This document shows, in pieces, positions 62,865 to 64,000 of a DNA stretch of 64,000 nt. The stretch is from NCBI GenBank assembly GCA_020638575.1, contig JACKIH010000003.1, forward strand, positions 2,709,501 to 2,773,500. Direction: 5' to 3'. This DNA is from Rhodospirillaceae bacterium (GTDB lineage Bacteria > Pseudomonadota > Alphaproteobacteria > DSM-16000 > Inquilinaceae). A program made the translations under genes and the position numbers. The notes under the pieces are model-generated. The model had not been told where the DNA came from. It searched no databases and saw nothing but the letters and a program-made list of their open reading frames with translations. The number at the start of each line of letters is the position of its first letter. The first letter of the stretch is position 1.

Positions 62865-64000
<1,136 letters not shown>

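Overview
This 64 kb window of very GC-rich DNA looks like a chromosomal segment from an alphaproteobacterium, probably a Rhodospirillales-type organism. The best taxonomic cues are prfA-prmC followed by a DUF4167 gene, a one-copy zf-CHCC zinc-finger gene, a NadQ-type (COG4111) regulator and TRAP and TSUP transporters. About 50 genes are supported. No rRNA, tRNA, CRISPR array, transposase or phage gene was seen. High GC gives many long open antisense frames, which I treated as shadows.

Region 1 (1-9240) is a tight plus-strand operon of at least eight genes: two related DJ-1/PfpI proteins, a double EthD-like protein, a ThDP enzyme of the benzoylformate decarboxylase/acetolactate synthase class, a GH13 debranching-type enzyme, an AGE-type epimerase-fold protein fused to a STAS-like domain, a small membrane protein and a third DJ-1/PfpI protein. 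I do not recognise this combination as a described pathway. It is my first candidate for a new system.

Region 2 (9420-28931) is mostly housekeeping: an exported PIMT, an aldo/keto reductase with a TetR regulator, a Sel1-repeat protein, an AsmA/YhdP-like protein divergent from glnE, bcp, a glycosyltransferase, a pteridine-reductase-like SDR next to folB, an esterase, prfA, prmC and DUF4167.

Region 3 (29424-43688) is mixed. It holds an orphan ABC ATPase, the zinc-finger gene, a NadQ-type regulator, an SLC13-type transporter, a quinone-reductase/HxlR divergent pair with two tandem operator-like palindromes, a broken VOC gene, an outer-membrane barrel, and pheS. pheS is cut off from rpmI-rplT by a plus-strand block of a Rap1a/Tai-like protein gene and three surface-glycan genes (GT-C, GtrB-like, GtrA).

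Region 4 (43822-56922) is a coherent carbon-use locus: SorC-type regulator, RpiB-type isomerase, CUT2 sugar ABC transporter, SDR polyol dehydrogenase, split DhaK/DhaL kinase, transketolase, class II aldolase and PPi-type phosphofructokinase. The enzyme order fits uptake and oxidation of a small polyol, most plausibly a tetritol such as D-threitol via D-erythrulose. Phosphorylation and isomerisation would then give erythrose 4-phosphate, which transketolase, PFK and aldolase carry into triose phosphates. The substrate is inferred.

Region 5 (56951-64000) holds an orphan cobalamin-type binding protein, a GtrB-like glycosyltransferase with a PGPVP tail, a GlgE-like GH13 enzyme, a TSUP permease, a lone T6SS baseplate gene tssG, strong terminators on the minus strand, and a truncated dctM at the right edge. 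Two small families of dispersed intergenic repeats connect regions 3, 4 and 5.
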